A DNA stretch of 41,315 bases, taken from positions 1 to 41,315 of the forward strand of contig CANROJ010000016.1 of the NCBI GenBank assembly GCA_947632215.1, read 5' to 3'. Under the pieces are notes generated by a model, which was given only the letters and a program-made list of their open reading frames with translations, made no database searches and was not told the DNA's origin. The stretch comes from an uncultured Flavobacterium sp. Its GTDB lineage: Bacteria; Bacteroidota; Bacteroidia; Flavobacteriales; Flavobacteriaceae. Shown one piece after another: positions 9,972 through 20,432 of the stretch (positions are counted from its first letter, which is position 1; each line of letters opens with the position of its first letter). The translations under genes and the position numbers were made by a program.

Positions 9972-11078
9972 GTTTTCTTTAATATAATCAACAAACTGAT
10001 CAAATAAATAACGAGAGTCATGTGGACCAGGACTTGCCTCAGGATGGTACTGAACAGAAAAAACATGTTTATCTTTCATACGCATACCAGCAACTGTCCC
10101 ATCATTTAAATGTATATGAGTAAGCTCTAAAAGAGGATGCTTTTCCAAATCTTCTTTAATAATAGCAAAACCGTGATTTTGAGAAGTAATCTCTCCTAAG
10201 CCTGTTATTATATTTTTCACTGGGTGATTCACACCGCGATGTCCACTAAACATCTTGAAGGTATTAACACCTTGCGAAAGTCCAATTAACTGGTGACCTA
10301 AACAAATTCCAAAAACAGGTTTATTAGAATCTATTACTTGCTGCACAACATCTAACACTCCGATTTTACCTAAGGCTGCAGGGTCTCCAGGCCCATTAGA
10401 AAGAAAGAAACCATCTGGATTAAAATTTAAAAGTTCTTCATATGACGTATTATAAGGAAAAACCTTAACAAAACAACCACGTTCGGCTAAACACTTTAAA
10501 ATACTAGTTTTAATTCCAAAATCTAAAGCGGCAACACGGTAAGGTGCATCTTCTTGTCCATAAGTGTAAGCCACCTTGGTAGAAACCTTAGAAGCTAATT
10601 CTAAACCTTCCATAGAAGCAATATCTTTAAGACGCTCTTTTAATTCTTCAATACTCGTACCATCAGTAGAGATAATAGCGTTCATTGCACCATTTTCACG
10701 AATATAAGTAGTTAAAGCGCGTGTATCAACATCACAAATCGCAACCAAAGAGTGCTCTTTAAAATAAGCCAAAGTATCTTGATAAGAATTAGCACGTGAA
10801 TTAACATAACTAAAACTTTTACAAACTAGACCAGCGATTTTAATTCCATCGGAATCCACCTCTTGCTTATTGACCCCATAATTACCGATATGTGGGCTTG
10901 TTGCCAACATAATCTGTCCAAAATACGAGGGATCTGTGAAAACCTCTTGATAACCTGTCATACCTGTGTTGAAACAAATCTCCCCATAAGCAGTACCGCT
11001 AACACCAACAGATTTTCCGTAAAATACAGTACCATCATTAAGCACTATAACCGCATTATCTTTCTTATTATATTCCAT
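9957..11078 (-). CDS. carA: Carbamoyl-phosphate synthase small subunit
   Basis: A 373-residue glutaminase subunit of carbamoyl-phosphate synthase, which feeds ammonia to CarB for pyrimidine and arginine synthesis. Residues about 1-150 are the CarA-specific N-terminal domain (FNTGMTGYQEVFTDPSY). Residues about 180-373 are a class I glutamine amidotransferase with Cys259 (GICLGHQ), His345 and Glu347 (QYHPEASPGP). carB is not in this window, so the subunits are encoded apart. The gene follows the ribosomal block but is cut off from it by the terminator at 11130-11160, and it has its own TAATTTTG box at 11103-11110. Confidence 0.97.
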   Translation of the reverse strand: MEYNKKDNAVIVLNDGTVFYGKSVGVSGTAYGEICFNTGMTGYQEVFTDPSYFGQIMLATSPHIGNYGVNKQEVDSDGIKIAGLVCKSFSYVNSRANSYQDTLAYFKEHSLVAICDVDTRALTTYIRENGAMNAIISTDGTSIEELKERLKDIASMEGLELASKVSTKVAYTYGQEDAPYRVAALDFGIKTSILKCLAERGCFVKVFPYNTSYEELLNFNPDGFFLSNGPGDPAALGKIGVLDVVQQVIDSNKPVFGICLGHQLIGLSQGVNTFKMFSGHRGVNHPVKNIITGLGEITSQNHGFAIIKEDLEKHPLLELTHIHLNDGTVAGMRMKDKHVFSVQYHPEASPGPHDSRYLFDQFVDYIKENKVAI

Positions 11079-11102
11079 TATAAATTATTGAATTGGATCA
11101 GA

Positions 11103-11110
11103 CAAAATTA
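11103..11110 (-). promoter_or_regulatory. -7 box of carA
   Basis: TAATTTTG on the minus strand fits TAnnTTTG and lies 25 bases before the carA start. No TTG element at the expected spacing. Confidence 0.4.
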
Positions 11111-11129
11111 AAACAAAAAAATATTAAAA

Positions 11130-11160
11130 AAAGGGCCATTCTAAAAAAGAATGCCCCTTT
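11130..11160 (-). terminator. Terminator of the ribosomal protein array
   Basis: A 13-bp stem with one mismatch (aaagggccattct against agaatgccccttt), loop of 5, followed on the minus strand by an A-interrupted U tract. It lies 37 bases past rplQ and closes the 17 kb array. Confidence 0.8.
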
Positions 11161-11196
11161 ATGGTAAAATTTTACAAATCTAAAATTGCAAAATCA

Positions 11197-11667
11197 TTAT
11201 TCATTAGTTCCTGCTTCGCTAGGAGTTTCAACTGCAACTTCGTCAGTAGCTTTTTTCTTACCTCTACGAGTATTTTTCTTAGCTTCTTTCTTAGCAACAT
11301 TATAGATTTCGTTGAAGTCTACGAACTCAATCATAGCCATATCAGCGTTATCACCTAAACGATTACCTAATTTAATAATACGAGTGTATCCACCTGGACG
11401 ATCACCAACTTTTTGAGCAACTTCTCTGAATAATTCAGTAACTGCTTCTTTTTGTTTGATGTAAGAGAAAACTACACGACGATTATGAGTATCATCAGTT
11501 TTAGCTTTAGTCACTAGTGGCTCAATAAACTGTTGTAAAGCTTTAGCTTTAGCTACTGTAGTATTGATACGCTTGTGCTCGATTAAAGAACAAGCCATAT
11601 TAGCTAACATAGATTTTCTATGACCAGCCTTTCTACTTAACTTATTTATTTTTTTTCCGTGTCTCAT
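11197..11667 (-). CDS. rplQ: 50S ribosomal protein L17
   Basis: A 156-residue L17, a large-subunit protein near the exit tunnel. [20 protein letters not shown] at the start and the [10 protein letters not shown] motif are diagnostic. Residues about 120-156 are a charged tail ([12 protein letters not shown], then acidic) that the 127-residue E. coli protein lacks; such tails are common in Bacteroidota. It is the last gene of the array, 33 bases after rpoA. Confidence 0.97.
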   Translation of the reverse strand: MRHGKKINKLSRKAGHRKSMLANMACSLIEHKRINTTVAKAKALQQFIEPLVTKAKTDDTHNRRVVFSYIKQKEAVTELFREVAQKVGDRPGGYTRIIKLGNRLGDNADMAMIEFVDFNEIYNVAKKEAKKNTRRGKKKATDEVAVETPSEAGTNE

Positions 11668-11700
11668 TTCTTTCTAGAATTTAGACTTTAAAGGTCTAGA

Positions 11701-12693
11701 TTATTCTTTATCTAATTTGTATTTTGATAGATCCATACCAAAATTCAGTCCTTTTACTGCAACTAATTCTTCTAACTCAGATAAAGATTTTTTACCAAAG
11801 TTTCTGAATTTCATTAAGTCGTTCTTGTTAAAAGATACTAAATCTCCTAATGTATCTACTTCAGCCGCTTTCAAACAATTCAATGCTCGAACTGAAAGAT
11901 CTAAATCTACCAATTTAGTTTTTAGAAGCTGTCTCATATGTAATGATTCCTCATCGTATGATTCAGTTTGAGCGATTTCATCCGCCTCTAAAGTAATTCT
12001 CTCGTCAGAAAACAGCATAAAATGATGAATCAAAGTTTTTGCTGCCTCCGTTAAAGCATCTTTCGGGTGAATCGATCCATCAGTGATGATATCAAAAACT
12101 AACTTTTCATAGTCAGTTTTCTGCTCTACACGATAGTTTTCGATTGCATACTTAACGTTCTTAACTGGAGTATAAATTGAATCTGTAAAGATAGTTCCTA
12201 TTGGTGCATTTGGCTTTCTATTTTCTTCAGCTGGCACGTACCCTCTTCCTTTTTCAATAGATAAATCCATATTGATAGTAACATTACTATCTAAATTACA
12301 GATTACTAAATCAGGATTTAGAACTTGAAAGCTAGAGATGAATTTTTGGAAATCACCTGCAGTTAACTGATCTTTACCGGAAAAAGAAATACTTACAGTT
12401 TCGTTATCTACCTCTTCAATTTGACGTTTAAAACGAACCTGTTTTAAATTAAGAATGATTTCTGTTACATCCTCAACTACACCTGCTATAGTAGAAAACT
12501 CATGATCCACTCCTTCTATACGAACTGAAGTAATTGCATATCCTTCCAAAGAAGAAAGAAGTACTCTTCTCAATGCATTACCAATAGTCAATCCATATCC
12601 CGGTTCTAAAGGTCTAAATTCGAATTTACCTTTAAAGTCGGTCGAATCAATCATGATAACTTTATCGGGCTTTTGAAAATTAAATATTGCCAT
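11701..12693 (-). CDS. rpoA: RNA polymerase alpha subunit
   Basis: A 330-residue alpha subunit. The N-terminal dimerisation and assembly domain (about 1-230) carries [21 protein letters not shown] linker follows, and the C-terminal helix-hairpin-helix domain (about 250-320, [18 protein letters not shown]) contacts DNA and activators. It lies 25 bases after rpsD in the usual alpha-operon order S13-S11-S4-alpha-L17. Its level would be affected by the structure upstream of rpsD. Confidence 0.98.
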   Translation of the reverse strand: MAIFNFQKPDKVIMIDSTDFKGKFEFRPLEPGYGLTIGNALRRVLLSSLEGYAITSVRIEGVDHEFSTIAGVVEDVTEIILNLKQVRFKRQIEEVDNETVSISFSGKDQLTAGDFQKFISSFQVLNPDLVICNLDSNVTINMDLSIEKGRGYVPAEENRKPNAPIGTIFTDSIYTPVKNVKYAIENYRVEQKTDYEKLVFDIITDGSIHPKDALTEAAKTLIHHFMLFSDERITLEADEIAQTESYDEESLHMRQLLKTKLVDLDLSVRALNCLKAAEVDTLGDLVSFNKNDLMKFRNFGKKSLSELEELVAVKGLNFGMDLSKYKLDKE

Positions 12694-12718
12694 ATATGTT
12701 TCGACTGAATGTCAATTA

Positions 12719-13324
12719 TTATTTGTTGTACAACTCTACGATTAACTGCTCTTTAATGTTTTCAGGAACTTGAAGTCTCTGAGGAATAGCTACAAAGCTA
12801 CCTTCTAAAGTTTCAGGATTCCATGTAATCCATTCATAAACAGCACTAGAATTAGATAACGAACGTTCAATGCTTTCTAGAGATTTAGATTTTTCACGAA
12901 CTGCAACTTTATCACCAGGTTTTAATTGGTAAGAAGGGATATTAACAACCTCTCCATTCACAGTAATATGTCTGTGAGAAACAATTTGACGCGCTGCTGG
13001 TCTAGATGGAGCAATTCCCATTCTATAAACAACGTTATCTAATCTTGATTCACATAATTGAATCAATACCTCACCTGTTACTCCACGAGCTGCAGCAGCT
13101 TTCTTGTAAAGGTTACGGAATTGTTTTTCTAAAATACCATAAGTATATTTAGCTTTTTGCTTTTCCATTAACTGGATAGCGTACTCTGATTTCTTACCTC
13201 TCTTTTTAGCTAAACCATGTTGCCCTGGAGGGTAATTTCTTTTTTCAAAAGACTTATCATCTCCGAAAATAGCTTCGCCGAATTTACGTGCGATTTTAGT
13301 TTGTGGACCAGTATATCTTGCCAT
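12719..13324 (-). CDS. rpsD: 30S ribosomal protein S4
   Basis: A 201-residue primary assembly protein that binds 16S r[20 protein letters not shown] at the start and the S4 RNA-binding domain around 92-150 ([29 protein letters not shown]) are clear. No zinc-finger cysteines are seen in the N-terminus. The 90-base gap before it, one of only two large gaps in the array, contains a hairpin with a U-run, consistent with S4 controlling its own expression. Confidence 0.98.
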   Translation of the reverse strand: MARYTGPQTKIARKFGEAIFGDDKSFEKRNYPPGQHGLAKKRGKKSEYAIQLMEKQKAKYTYGILEKQFRNLYKKAAAARGVTGEVLIQLCESRLDNVVYRMGIAPSRPAARQIVSHRHITVNGEVVNIPSYQLKPGDKVAVREKSKSLESIERSLSNSSAVYEWITWNPETLEGSFVAIPQRLQVPENIKEQLIVELYNK

Positions 13325-13336
13325 TTCTAAATAATT

Positions 13337-13396
13337 AAAAAAAGGTAGGGGATTATGAATTCAGGTCTCTTTCCTCCGATAATCCATTCCTACCTT
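13337..13396 (-). promoter_or_regulatory. Putative S4 leader/attenuator between rpsK and rpsD
   Basis: In the minus-strand RNA AAGGUAGG (13396-13389) pairs with CCUACCUU (13349-13342) and GGAUUAU (13385-13379) pairs with AUAAUCC (13356-13350). Three bulged bases (13388-13386) sit in the 5' arm and a 22-base loop contains CGGAGGAAAGAG. Seven U overlap and follow the 3' arm, giving the form of an intrinsic terminator 13 bases before the rpsD start. I recall that S4 leader candidates have been proposed for Flavobacteria; I cannot compare the model here. Confidence 0.65.
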
Positions 13397-13414
13397 ATGT
13401 GTTATACTATAAAA

Positions 13415-13798
13415 TTAAACTCTTCTTCTCTTAGAAGGACGACATCCGTTGTGTGGCATTGGAGTAATATCGATGATCTCTGTTACTTCAATTCCATTGT
13501 TATGTAAAGAACGGATAGCAGATTCTCTACCGTTTCCAGGTCCTTTTACGTAAACTTTAACTTTTTTAAGTCCTGCCTCAAGTGCAACTTTACCACAATC
13601 TTCTGCAGCCATTTGAGCAGCGTATGGAGTGTTCTTTTTAGAACCTCTGAATCCCATTTTACCTGCTGATGACCAAGAAATCACTTCACCTTTCTTATTA
13701 GTTAATGAAATGATTATGTTGTTAAACGTCGCATTAATATGAGCTTCACCTGTTGATTCAACAAGTACTTTACGTTTTTTTGTATTCGCTTTAGCCAT
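13415..13798 (-). CDS. rpsK: 30S ribosomal protein S11
   Basis: A 127-residue platform protein of the small subunit. The central [15 protein letters not shown] and the C-terminal [18 protein letters not shown] are diagnostic. It lies 11 bases after rpsM and before the structured gap that precedes rpsD. Confidence 0.98.
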   Translation of the reverse strand: MAKANTKKRKVLVESTGEAHINATFNNIIISLTNKKGEVISWSSAGKMGFRGSKKNTPYAAQMAAEDCGKVALEAGLKKVKVYVKGPGNGRESAIRSLHNNGIEVTEIIDITPMPHNGCRPSKRRRV

Positions 13799-13809
13799 AT
13801 TACTACTTA

Positions 13810-14184
13810 TTATTTAGTTGCTTTTTTCTTGTTAGCAACAGTTTTTCTTTTACCTTTTCTAGTTCTAGAGTTATTTTTAGTTCTTTGTCCTCTTAATGGA
13901 AGACCAGTTCTATGACGAATACCTCTGTAACATCCGATATCCATTAAACGTTTAATATTTAATGAAATTTCTGAACGTAGTTCACCTTCGATAGTGAATT
14001 GTCCTACAGCCTCACGAATAGCTCCGATTTCTTCATCGTTCCAATCCTGAACTTTTTTATCTTCACTTACTTGAGCTCTCTCAAGAACTTCTTTAGCTCT
14101 ACTTGAACCAATTCCGAAGATATAAGTTAAAGCAATAACTCCTCTTTTGTGTTTAGGTATATCTACCCCTGCGATTCTTGCCAT
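13810..14184 (-). CDS. rpsM: 30S ribosomal protein S13
   Basis: A 124-residue head protein that contacts the A- and P-site tRNAs. [20 protein letters not shown] and [20 protein letters not shown] are diagnostic. It starts 2 bases after rpmJ, opening the alpha-operon portion of the array. Confidence 0.98.
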   Translation of the reverse strand: MARIAGVDIPKHKRGVIALTYIFGIGSSRAKEVLERAQVSEDKKVQDWNDEEIGAIREAVGQFTIEGELRSEISLNIKRLMDIGCYRGIRHRTGLPLRGQRTKNNSRTRKGKRKTVANKKKATK

Positions 14185-14186
14185 AA

Positions 14187-14303
14187 TTATCCTTGTCTTT
14201 GATTAAATCTAGGATTCTTTTTATTGATAACGTAAATTCTACCTTTTCTACGTACTATAATGCACTCGGCACTTCTTTTTTTAACTGATGCTCTTACTTT
14301 CAT
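14187..14303 (-). CDS. rpmJ: 50S ribosomal protein L36, zinc-free form
   Basis: A 38-residue protein from ATG at 14303 to TAA at 14187. It begins [20 protein letters not shown] and ends NPRFNQRQG, the L36 signature. Zinc-binding L36 has three cysteines and one histidine. Here only one cysteine remains, so this is the C-minus, zinc-independent form. It lies in the conserved place between infA (13 bases) and rpsM (2 bases). Confidence 0.95.
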   Translation of the reverse strand: MKVRASVKKRSAECIIVRRKGRIYVINKKNPRFNQRQG

Positions 14304-14316
14304 TTTAATAGCGTCT

Positions 14317-14532
14317 TTAATATCTATAAGTAATTCTTGCTTTGGTTAAGTCATAAGGACTCATTTCCAATTTAACCCTGTCTCCTGGTAGCAACTTAAT
14401 ATAATGCATACGCATCTTACCTGAGATATGAGCTATTACAACGTGTCCATTTTCTAATTCAACACGGAACATTGCATTGGATAATGCCTCTATGATCGCC
14501 CCGTCTTGTTCTATTGCTGATTGTTTTGCCAT
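14317..14532 (-). CDS. infA: Translation initiation factor IF-1
   Basis: A 71-residue single OB-fold factor that occupies the A site during initiation. The [20 protein letters not shown] and [13 protein letters not shown] stretches and the C-terminal [10 protein letters not shown] are typical. It sits 5 bases after secY in the conserved secY-infA-rpmJ order. Confidence 0.97.
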   Translation of the reverse strand: MAKQSAIEQDGAIIEALSNAMFRVELENGHVVIAHISGKMRMHYIKLLPGDRVKLEMSPYDLTKARITYRY

Positions 14533-14537
14533 AAAAA

Positions 14538-15884
14538 CTAAGCTATTGCTTTTCTATTTTTACCACTAGTCATCATGCTGTCATACTGTTTGTTTAACAA
14601 ATAAGCATTGACCTGCTGCATAGTGTCTATTACTACACTCACCATGATTAATAGTGATGTTCCACCATAAAACATCGCCCACCCTTGTTGAACTCCTAAC
14701 ACACTAACAACAATCGCTGGAAAAACAGCAATAACTGCAAGGAAAAGAGATCCCGGGAAAGTGATTAATGACATAACCTTATCTAAAAATTCAGCGGTAT
14801 CAGAACCAGGCTTAACACCAGGTATAAAACCACCACTTCTCTTTAAATCATCTGCCATCTTATTAGTAGGTACTGTAATTGCGGTGTAAAAGTACGTAAA
14901 AATTATGATTAAAAAAGCAAAAAGCAAATTATACTGCCATCCGAACACATCATGAAACGTATTACTGATAGATTTTGCAGTATCAGAAGTAGATAAACCA
15001 GCCACTGCGGCAGGTACGAACATAATAGCCTGAGCGAAAATGATCGGCATCACTCCAGATGCATTTAACTTTAATGGAATCCACTGACGATTACCGCCTA
15101 ACATAGATTGATCATAAGTTCCAGAAGCACTTCTTCTTGCATATTGAACTGAAATTCTTCTTACAGCAAGAGTTAAATAGATACAAGCAACAATGATTAA
15201 CAACCATAAAATTACCTCTATTACCACCATCATTAGGCCTCCATTATTATCGGTCATTCTTGATTGAAACTCTTGAATGAAAGACACTGGTAGTCTTGCT
15301 ATGATTCCAATCATGATCAATAATGAAATACCGTTTCCAATACCTTTATCAGTAATCTTCTCACCTAACCACATTGCAAAAACAGTTCCGGTAACTAGTA
15401 TAATTACTGAAGAAAACAAGAATGAGAATGAATTGAAACCTAGCAAAAATGCATCTGAAGGCAATTGCACATACAAGTTGTAAATATAACTAGGCCCTTG
15501 TAACAAGGTAATACCTATAGTTAACCATCTTGTAATTTGGTTCATCTTCTTTCTACCGCTCTCTCCATCGTTTTGTAGCTTTTGCAAATAAGGAACCGCG
15601 ATTCCCATTAACTGCACTACGATTGAAGCAGAAATATAAGGCATAATACCTAATGCGAATACAGATGCTTGTGCGAAAGCACCACCTGTGAATACATTAA
15701 TTAACCAACCAATACCTTGATCAGTTTGCTCTGTTAAAGCTTGCAATTTCGTTGCGTCAATACCTGGAAGGGTTACTTGTGAACCAAAACGGTACACAAG
15801 CAATAACCCTAAAGTTAAAAAGATTTTGTTCTTTAATTCTTCGATTTTCCAAATACCGGCAAATGTTTCAAAAAACTTTTTCAT
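14538..15884 (-). CDS. secY: Protein translocase subunit SecY
   Basis: A 448-residue inner-membrane channel for Sec-dependent export, expected to have 10 membrane helices. The N-terminal [20 protein letters not shown] and the cytosolic loop motif [18 protein letters not shown] are typical. It is translated 16 bases after rplO, the universal place for secY at the end of the spc segment. It ends in TAG, one of only two TAG stops in the array. Confidence 0.98.
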   Translation of the reverse strand: MKKFFETFAGIWKIEELKNKIFLTLGLLLVYRFGSQVTLPGIDATKLQALTEQTDQGIGWLINVFTGGAFAQASVFALGIMPYISASIVVQLMGIAVPYLQKLQNDGESGRKKMNQITRWLTIGITLLQGPSYIYNLYVQLPSDAFLLGFNSFSFLFSSVIILVTGTVFAMWLGEKITDKGIGNGISLLIMIGIIARLPVSFIQEFQSRMTDNNGGLMMVVIEVILWLLIIVACIYLTLAVRRISVQYARRSASGTYDQSMLGGNRQWIPLKLNASGVMPIIFAQAIMFVPAAVAGLSTSDTAKSISNTFHDVFGWQYNLLFAFLIIIFTYFYTAITVPTNKMADDLKRSGGFIPGVKPGSDTAEFLDKVMSLITFPGSLFLAVIAVFPAIVVSVLGVQQGWAMFYGGTSLLIMVSVVIDTMQQVNAYLLNKQYDSMMTSGKNRKAIA

Positions 15885-15900
15885 CTTGTTTACTAAGATT

Positions 15901-16353
15901 TTATAACGTTATGATTTCTCCACCAGCTGCTTGAATTGCTTCGATAGCAGTCGCTGAAAACTTGTGAGCAGAAACTTTTAATTTTGCTTTTAACTCACCA
16001 CGTCCTAAAACCTTAACTAAACCATTCTTAGAAACTAATCCTAAGTCTACTAATAAAGCGAAATCTACAGTATCTGTAACAACTCCGTTATCAACTAAAG
16101 TTTGTAATTTCTCTAAATTGATAACATCGTATTCTACTCTGTTAATATTCTTGAAACCAAATTTAGGTACACGTCTTTGAAGTGGCATCTGCCCTCCTTC
16201 AAATCCTAGTTTTTTAGAGTAACCTGAACGTGATTTAGCTCCTTTATGTCCTTTTGTAGAAGTTCCTCCTTTTCCAGACCCTTCACCACGACCAAGACGT
16301 TTGTTTTGATTGTGTACTGAACCTTCTGCAGGCTGTAAATTACTTAAATTCAT
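15901..16353 (-). CDS. rplO: 50S ribosomal protein L15
   Basis: A 150-residue late-assembly protein. The glycine-rich N-terminus with [20 protein letters not shown] and the RVPKFGFKN motif are diagnostic. It lies between rpmD (10 bases) and secY (16 bases). Confidence 0.98.
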   Translation of the reverse strand: MNLSNLQPAEGSVHNQNKRLGRGEGSGKGGTSTKGHKGAKSRSGYSKKLGFEGGQMPLQRRVPKFGFKNINRVEYDVINLEKLQTLVDNGVVTDTVDFALLVDLGLVSKNGLVKVLGRGELKAKLKVSAHKFSATAIEAIQAAGGEIITL

Positions 16354-16363
16354 CTTTTACAAA

Positions 16364-16546
16364 TTATTTAATTTCTTCTACAGAAACTAAGTGTTGAACT
16401 TTATTTACCATTCCCAAAATTGCACTACTAGCTTCATGTTCCACTACTTGATTCATCTTGCGAAGTCCTAAAGCCTCTAATGTTCTCTTTTGTGATTGAG
16501 GACAATTAATTTGGCTTCTTACTTGTTTGATTTTGATCTTTGACAT
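16364..16546 (-). CDS. rpmD: 50S ribosomal protein L30
   Basis: A 60-residue protein. The KIKIKQVRSQINCPQSQKRT start and LGLRKMNQVVEH motif identify it. I place the start at the ATG at 16546 (MSKIKI). An in-frame TTG four codons upstream would leave almost no space to rpsE and adds residues foreign to the family. The ATG gives a normal length and a 13-base gap. Confidence 0.95.
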   Translation of the reverse strand: MSKIKIKQVRSQINCPQSQKRTLEALGLRKMNQVVEHEASSAILGMVNKVQHLVSVEEIK

Positions 16547-16559
16547 AACTTCTTTCAAA

Positions 16560-17084
16560 TTAACCTTTAAACACTTTTTCTAAAGAAATTCCTCTTTGTT
16601 TTGCAACTGTAGAAGCACTTCTTAGGCGTAATAAAGCATCGAAAGTAGCCTTCACCACGTTATGTGGGTTCGAAGATCCTTGCGATTTAGATAATAAATC
16701 TGTAATACCTACAGCTTCTACAACCGATCTCACAGAACCACCAGCGATAACTCCTGTACCTAATGATGCAGGCATCAATAGAACTCTTGCACCACTGAAT
16801 TTTCCTTTTTGCTCATGTGGAATAGTATGTCCGTTTAAAGGAATTCTAACTAAGTTTTTCTTAGCATCTTCAACTGCTTTAGCAATTGCTTCAGAAACAT
16901 CTTTAGATTTACCTAAACCATGACCCACTACACCGCTTTCGTCACCTACTACAACTACAGCTGAGAACCCAAATGCGCGTCCTCCTTTAGTTACTTTAGT
17001 AACACGGTTCACACTAACCAAACGGTCTTTTAAATCAAGACCACTTGGTTTTACAAATTCTACGTTTTTATAATTTTGATACAT
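16560..17084 (-). CDS. rpsE: 30S ribosomal protein S5
   Basis: A 174-residue decoding-fidelity protein. It has the N-terminal double-stranded-RNA-binding-like domain ([20 protein letters not shown]) and a C-terminal domain with [17 protein letters not shown] and [11 protein letters not shown]. It lies 6 bases after rplR. Confidence 0.98.
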   Translation of the reverse strand: MYQNYKNVEFVKPSGLDLKDRLVSVNRVTKVTKGGRAFGFSAVVVVGDESGVVGHGLGKSKDVSEAIAKAVEDAKKNLVRIPLNGHTIPHEQKGKFSGARVLLMPASLGTGVIAGGSVRSVVEAVGITDLLSKSQGSSNPHNVVKATFDALLRLRSASTVAKQRGISLEKVFKG

Positions 17085-17090
17085 AACTAA

Positions 17091-17441
17091 TTAGAATTTT
17101 AATCCAGCTTCTCTAGCTCCGTCTGCTAATGATTTAACACGTCCGTGGTATAAATATCCGTTTCTATCGAAAGATACAGTTTCTATACCAGCTTTTAAAG
17201 CTTTCTCTGCAATTAGTTTTCCAACCGATGCAGCAGTTTCAATATTGGTTCCTCTTGTTACACCAGCTTCTCTCGAAGATGCTGAAGTTAGAGTTACTCC
17301 ACTCACGTCATCTATGATTTGAGCATAGATTTCTTTATTACTTCTGAATACAGAAAGTCTTGGCTTAGCAGCTGTACCGCTAACGATCTTTCTAACTCTG
17401 AATTTTATACGTTGTCTTCTTTCAGATTTTGTTAATGACAT
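17091..17441 (-). CDS. rplR: 50S ribosomal protein L18
   Basis: A 116-residue 5S rRNA-binding protein. [19 protein letters not shown] and [20 protein letters not shown] are diagnostic. It lies 11 bases after rplF. Confidence 0.98.
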   Translation of the reverse strand: MSLTKSERRQRIKFRVRKIVSGTAAKPRLSVFRSNKEIYAQIIDDVSGVTLTSASSREAGVTRGTNIETAASVGKLIAEKALKAGIETVSFDRNGYLYHGRVKSLADGAREAGLKF

Positions 17442-17452
17442 AGTCTTAATTT

Positions 17453-17995
17453 TTAAGCTGATTTACCTGCTTTTCTTCTTAACTCTTCACCCACAAACTT
17501 GATTCCTTTTCCTTTGTAAGGCTCTGGTTTACGGTATGAACGGATTTTAGCTGCAACTTGACCTACTAATTGTTTGTCAAATGAAGTCAATTTTAAAATT
17601 GGGTTTTTCCCTTTCTCAGAGATAGTTTCAATTGAAACCTCTGGAGCAACATCGATAATGATGTTATGTGAGAAACCTAAAGCTAAATCTAATCTTTGTC
17701 CTTGGTTAGAAGCACGGTATCCTACCCCTACTAACTCTAAAGCCAATGTAAATCCTTCAGATACTCCAGCTATCATATTGCTGATTAAACTACGGTATAA
17801 ACCGTGCTTAGCTCTTTCTTCTTTTGCATCAGAAGAACGTTCTACAATAACTTGGTTATCTTCAACTTTAATACTAACTGTATCGAATTTCTGAGTAAGT
17901 TCTCCTAATTTACCTTTAACAACGATTTCCCCATCTTTAACGTCTACCGTTACTCCTGCAGGAATTGCTATTGGACTTTTTCCTATTCTTGACAT
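17453..17995 (-). CDS. rplF: 50S ribosomal protein L6
   Basis: A 180-residue protein with two similar alpha/beta domains near the factor-binding site. [15 protein letters not shown] opens it, and the signature [24 protein letters not shown] closes it. It lies 17 bases after rpsH. Confidence 0.98.
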   Translation of the reverse strand: MSRIGKSPIAIPAGVTVDVKDGEIVVKGKLGELTQKFDTVSIKVEDNQVIVERSSDAKEERAKHGLYRSLISNMIAGVSEGFTLALELVGVGYRASNQGQRLDLALGFSHNIIIDVAPEVSIETISEKGKNPILKLTSFDKQLVGQVAAKIRSYRKPEPYKGKGIKFVGEELRRKAGKSA

Positions 17996-18012
17996 CTCTT
18001 AGTCTTTTTAAA

Positions 18013-18411
18013 TTAGTATACGTAACAAACTACTTCTCCACCAACATTAAGTTGTTTTGCTTGTTTTCCAGTCATCAAACCTTTTGATGTAGAAACAATC
18101 GCGATTCCTAAACCGTTTAAGATTCTAGGAAGATCTGCTGCAGAGGCGTATTTACGTAAACCTGGTTTACTAATTCTCTGGATATCTCTAATTACAGACT
18201 CTTTCGTGTCTTTATCGTATTTTAAAGCTATTTTGATTGTACCTTGAACAGTACTATCATCAAATTTATAGCTTAAGATATATCCTTGATCGAATAAAAT
18301 TTTAGTGATTTCTTTTTTAAAGTTAGAAGCTGGTATTTCTACCACTTTGTGGTTCGCACGCACAGCATTTCTAACTCTTGTAAGATAATCTGCTATTGGA
18401 TCTGTATACAT
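18013..18411 (-). CDS. rpsH: 30S ribosomal protein S8
   Basis: A 132-residue primary binder of 16S rRNA; in E. coli it is the translational regulator of the spc segment. DPIADYLTRVRNA at the start and the motif GIAIVSTSKGLMTGKQAKQ identify it. The 21-base gap before it shows no obvious S8-site mimic. Confidence 0.98.
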   Translation of the reverse strand: MYTDPIADYLTRVRNAVRANHKVVEIPASNFKKEITKILFDQGYILSYKFDDSTVQGTIKIALKYDKDTKESVIRDIQRISKPGLRKYASAADLPRILNGLGIAIVSTSKGLMTGKQAKQLNVGGEVVCYVY

Positions 18412-18432
18412 GTTTTTACCTTTAAATCTTAA

Positions 18433-18702
18433 TTACCAACTTGCCTTTTTAACTCCAGGTATCAATCCTTGGTTAGCCATCTCACGGAAAGTAACACGTG
18501 AAATACCGAATTGACGCATATACCCTCTTGGTCTTCCTGTTAACTTACATCTATTGTGTAAACGAACTGGAGAAGCATTTTTAGGTAACTTTTGTAATCC
18601 TTCGTAGTCACCAGCTTCTAAAAGAGCTTTTCTTTTAGCTGCATATTTGTCTACTAATGCTTGTCTTTTTACCTCGCGGGCTTTCATTGATTCTTTAGCC
18701 AT
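18433..18702 (-). CDS. rpsN: 30S ribosomal protein S14, zinc-free long form
   Basis: An 89-residue S14. [20 protein letters not shown] and the C-terminal [11 protein letters not shown] are typical. The CxxC pairs of zinc-binding S14 are absent, and the length is that of the long C-minus form. It starts 2 bases after rplE. Confidence 0.97.
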   Translation of the reverse strand: MAKESMKAREVKRQALVDKYAAKRKALLEAGDYEGLQKLPKNASPVRLHNRCKLTGRPRGYMRQFGISRVTFREMANQGLIPGVKKASW

Positions 18703-18704
18703 AC

Positions 18705-19256
18705 TTAATTCTTTTTAAAAGGTAATCCTAATTCAGCAAGTAAAGATTTCGCTTCTTTATCTGTTTGAGCAGATGTTACAAAAGTGATATCAAAACCAGC
18801 GATTTTGTTTACTTTATCAATATTGATTTCAGGGAAAATAATTTGCTCAGTTACTCCTAAGTTATAATTTCCTCTTCCGTCAAATCCGTTAGATTTAATA
18901 CCTGAAAAATCTCTAACTCGTGGTAATGCTGAAGTTACTAAACGGTCTAAAAATTCATACATTTTCTCGCCACGTAAAGTTACCTTAGCTCCAATAGGCA
19001 TTCCTTTTCTCAATTTGAAAGAAGCAACGTCCTTTTTAGAAATAGTAGCTACTGCTTTTTGACCTGTAATTTTAGTTAATTCCTCAACGGCATAATCAAC
19101 TAATTTTTTATCAGATACAGCAGCACCTACACCACGGCTAACAACGATTTTTTCAAGTTTAGGAACTTGCATAACGTTTTTGTAACCAAATTCCTCAGTA
19201 AGAGCAGAGATTACTCTGCTTTTATATTCTTCTTTAAGTCTTGGTATATAAGCCAT
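18705..19256 (-). CDS. rplE: 50S ribosomal protein L5
   Basis: A 183-residue 5S rRNA-binding protein of the central protuberance. [37 protein letters not shown] and the C-terminal [18 protein letters not shown] are family marks. It lies 2 bases after rplX. Confidence 0.98.
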   Translation of the reverse strand: MAYIPRLKEEYKSRVISALTEEFGYKNVMQVPKLEKIVVSRGVGAAVSDKKLVDYAVEELTKITGQKAVATISKKDVASFKLRKGMPIGAKVTLRGEKMYEFLDRLVTSALPRVRDFSGIKSNGFDGRGNYNLGVTEQIIFPEINIDKVNKIAGFDITFVTSAQTDKEAKSLLAELGLPFKKN

Positions 19257-19258
19257 AA

Positions 19259-19570
19259 CTATAATACTTGATTTGATTTTTTAGAAACTCTCACATTTTT
19301 TCCATCTACATTCTTAATAGCTATCTTAGTTGCAACATTGTTAGCATCTAACACTACTAAATTCGAAATTTGAATTGGAGCTTCTTTTTTAACAATTCCA
19401 CCTTGAGGGTTAGAAGCACTTGGCTTAACATGTTTTGAAATGATGTTTACCCCTTCAACAATGGCTTTGTTTTTCTCACGTAATACTTTAACGATTTTAC
19501 CTTCAGATCCTTTATGATCTCCAGCAATAACACGTACAGTATCTCCTGTTTTTACTTTTAGCTTTGTCAT
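19259..19570 (-). CDS. rplX: 50S ribosomal protein L24
   Basis: A 103-residue assembly-initiator protein with an N-terminal KOW motif ([20 protein letters not shown]). It lies between rplN and rplE and ends in TAG. Confidence 0.97.
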   Translation of the reverse strand: MTKLKVKTGDTVRVIAGDHKGSEGKIVKVLREKNKAIVEGVNIISKHVKPSASNPQGGIVKKEAPIQISNLVVLDANNVATKIAIKNVDGKNVRVSKKSNQVL

Positions 19571-19582
19571 CTTTTGAAAGAA

Positions 19583-19951
19583 TTACAACACCTCTGGTGC
19601 TAATGATACAATTTTCATGAATTGTTTTTCACGAAGTTCTCTCGCTACTGGACCAAAAACACGAGTACCTCTCATCTCACCTGCAGCATTTAATAACACA
19701 CATGCGTTGTCATCAAATCTGATGTAAGACCCATCGGCTCTTCTCACTTCTTTTTTGGTACGTACAACAACTGCAGTTGAAACAGCTCCTTTTTTAACAT
19801 TTGAGTTAGGGGCTGCATCTTTAATAGTAACTACAATTTTATCACCTACAGAGGCGTAACGACGTTTCGTTCCCCCTAATACACGGATAGTCAAAACTTC
19901 TTTTGCTCCCGTATTATCTGCTACTTTAAGTCTAGATTCCTGTTGTACCAT
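19583..19951 (-). CDS. rplN: 50S ribosomal protein L14
   Basis: A 122-residue subunit-interface protein. [20 protein letters not shown] and the [20 protein letters not shown] block are diagnostic. It lies 2 bases after rpsQ. Confidence 0.98.
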   Translation of the reverse strand: MVQQESRLKVADNTGAKEVLTIRVLGGTKRRYASVGDKIVVTIKDAAPNSNVKKGAVSTAVVVRTKKEVRRADGSYIRFDDNACVLLNAAGEMRGTRVFGPVARELREKQFMKIVSLAPEVL

Positions 19952-19953
19952 AA

Positions 19954-20211
19954 TTATTTCGCTCTTTCAATGATTTCAACTAATCTCCAACATTTTGATT
20001 TAGATAATGGACGAGTCTCCATAATCTTAACTTTATCTCCAATGTTGCAGTCATTTGTTTCGTCGTGTGCAACGTATTTCTTAGTTTTCAACACGAACTT
20101 ACCGTATAATGGGTGTTTTACTCTATTTGTTTCAGCAACTACAATAGATTTCTCCATTTTGTTACTAGTAACAACACCTATTCTCTCTTTTCTTAATTTT
20201 CTATTTTCCAT
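19954..20211 (-). CDS. rpsQ: 30S ribosomal protein S17
   Basis: An 85-residue OB-fold primary binder of 16S r[21 protein letters not shown] and [20 protein letters not shown] are family marks. It lies 17 bases after rpmC. Confidence 0.98.
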   Translation of the reverse strand: MENRKLRKERIGVVTSNKMEKSIVVAETNRVKHPLYGKFVLKTKKYVAHDETNDCNIGDKVKIMETRPLSKSKCWRLVEIIERAK

Positions 20212-20228
20212 CTTTCAGCAGAATACAA

Positions 20229-20420
20229 TTATTGTAACTCTCTTTTGCTTAATTCTGTCTTAACTCTTGCGATACTTCTTCTCATAGCTCTGATTTGAAG
20301 AGGATTCTCGATTGGAGAAACTGCGTGAGTTGACGTTAAATTATTGTATGTAGTAGTCAACGTTGTTAGTTGATCTTGTAATTCAGCTACAGATAGATTT
20401 ACTATTTCTGATTGTTTCAT
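20229..20420 (-). CDS. rpmC: 50S ribosomal protein L29
   Basis: A 63-residue helical hairpin protein near the exit tunnel. The NLSVAELQDQL start and the NPLQIRAMRRSIARVKTEL motif identify it. It lies 12 bases after rplP. Confidence 0.97.
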   Translation of the reverse strand: MKQSEIVNLSVAELQDQLTTLTTTYNNLTSTHAVSPIENPLQIRAMRRSIARVKTELSKRELQ

Positions 20421-20432
20421 GATAAAATTAGA

